Part shown: positions 63,551 to 64,000 of the stretch, one piece after another
Numbering within the stretch: the stretch's first letter is position 1
Layout of the letters: every line of letters begins with the position of its first letter
Assembly: GCF_900187225.1 (NCBI RefSeq)
Contig: NZ_LT906436.1
Location: forward strand, 1,364,001-1,428,000
DNA length: 64,000 nucleotides
Source of the DNA: Listeria monocytogenes
GTDB taxonomy: Bacteria > Bacillota > Bacilli > Lactobacillales > Listeriaceae
Reading direction: 5' to 3'
The notes under the pieces: generated by a model
Database searches by the model: none
Told to the model about the DNA's origin: nothing
Seen by the model: only the letters and a program-made list of their open reading frames with translations
Position numbers and translations under genes: made by a program

Positions 63551-64000
63551 CTAAATAATCGCTAATTTAACTAAACTTTCAGCTATTTGAATCGAATTCC
63601 ATGCGGCACCTTTTAGTAAATTATCAGAAACAATCCACATATGAAAACCTTTAGGGTCGTCTATGTCAGCACGAATACGACCAACGAAGACTTCCTTCTT
63701 ACCTGCAGCTTGAACAGCTTGTGGGTAAACTTGATTTTCTGGGTCATCTTCTAGGACAATACCAGGTGCATTTTTTAGTGCATTTTGGATTTCTTTAGCA
63801 GTTATGCCTTCTTTATCCACTTCGATATAAACACTTTCAGAGTGTCCGCTAACTACTGGGATACGAACGCACGTAGCAGAAACTTTTATTGTGTTGTCTT
63901 CCATGATTTTTTTTGTTTCATTGATCATTTTCATTTCTTCGTATGTATAGTCATTCTCTGTGAAAACGTCAATTTGTGGCAATGCATTAAAAGCGATTGG
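63551..64000 (-). CDS. asd: Aspartate-semialdehyde dehydrogenase (3' part, cut by window end)
   Basis: The C-terminal 149 residues of ASADH are visible; the frame stays open to the window edge, so the N-terminus and the catalytic Cys lie outside. Visible features are [11 protein letters not shown], the [10 protein letters not shown] segment with substrate-binding Arg and active-site His, and the closing [12 protein letters not shown]. The enzyme reduces aspartyl phosphate to aspartate semialdehyde with NADPH and feeds DapA. An apparent ATG-like start inside the window at 63982 is not the true start. Confidence 0.95.
   Translation of the reverse strand, partial: PIAFNALPQIDVFTENDYTYEEMKMINETKKIMEDNTIKVSATCVRIPVVSGHSESVYIEVDKEGITAKEIQNALKNAPGIVLEDDPENQVYPQAVQAAGKKEVFVGRIRADIDDPKGFHMWIVSDNLLKGAAWNSIQIAESLVKLAII

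Overview
The window is a piece of chromosome from a low-GC, Gram-positive, non-sporulating Firmicute, almost certainly Listeria (sensu stricto), most probably L. monocytogenes. This rests on gene content and order as I recall them for the lmo1381-lmo1437 stretch of strain EGD-e: tcsA, the ladR/mdrL pair, bilE, a four-gene opuC operon, mvaS and fni of the mevalonate pathway, and an LPXTG surface protein. Shine-Dalgarno sites are strong (AGGAGG-like), GTG and TTG starts are frequent, and nearly every transcription unit ends in a visible hairpin terminator. I see no tRNA, rRNA, insertion sequence, prophage or CRISPR array.

Layout. 1-7.4 kb: acylphosphatase, a DUF1033 protein, IPP isomerase (fni), a TrhO-type tRNA hydroxylase, a YitT-type membrane protein, the FtsK/SpoIIIE translocase and a ComER-like reductase. 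7.5-12.8 kb: a nucleoside-type ABC importer (TcsA lipoprotein, double ATPase, two permeases) with a complex intergenic region. 12.9-29.3 kb: a core block conserved in order with Bacillus (two M16 peptidase homologues, SDR, RodZ, pgsA, cinA, recA, rny, ymdB, ymcA, mutS, mutL, glpP), here without the sporulation genes found there in Bacillus. 29.4-32.8 kb: pyruvate formate-lyase and its activase behind a long leader. 32.8-37.8 kb: ladR/mdrL efflux pair, a small DUF2975/HTH/P-loop cluster and the MucBP-LPXTG surface protein. 38-40.5 kb: divergent thiolase and HMG-CoA synthase. 40.5-45.7 kb: a minus-strand run led by murB. 45.9-54.6 kb: stress transport, with BilE, MntH and OpuC. 54.6-64 kb: a TPP-riboswitch-controlled thiamine transporter, YjbR protein, ABC-F protein, a disulfide reductase-like protein, RNase J2, and dapA, aspartokinase and asd (cut by the window end).

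The genes cover core cell biology (division, DNA repair, RNA decay, lysine/peptidoglycan precursors, isoprenoids) and stress physiology (compatible solutes, bile, Mn, drug efflux, redox). Directly visible regulatory signals include a TPP riboswitch, an SOS box at recA, two good SigB-type promoters (opuCA and the reductase), cre-like sites at pflB and in the tcsA intergenic region, and a symmetric candidate LadR operator.

I found no clearly new multi-gene system. The best leads are regulatory: the pflB leader with a tiny ORF inside an inverted repeat, the ladR/mdrL repeat pair, the inverted repeat in front of the LPXTG gene, and the tcsA-ABC intergenic region. A few proteins also depart from their family's catalytic or ligand pattern: the reductase without the His-Glu dyad, a cysteine-free YmcA, RNase J2, and the ABC-F protein. 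All function statements come from sequence motifs and family knowledge; no database search was run.
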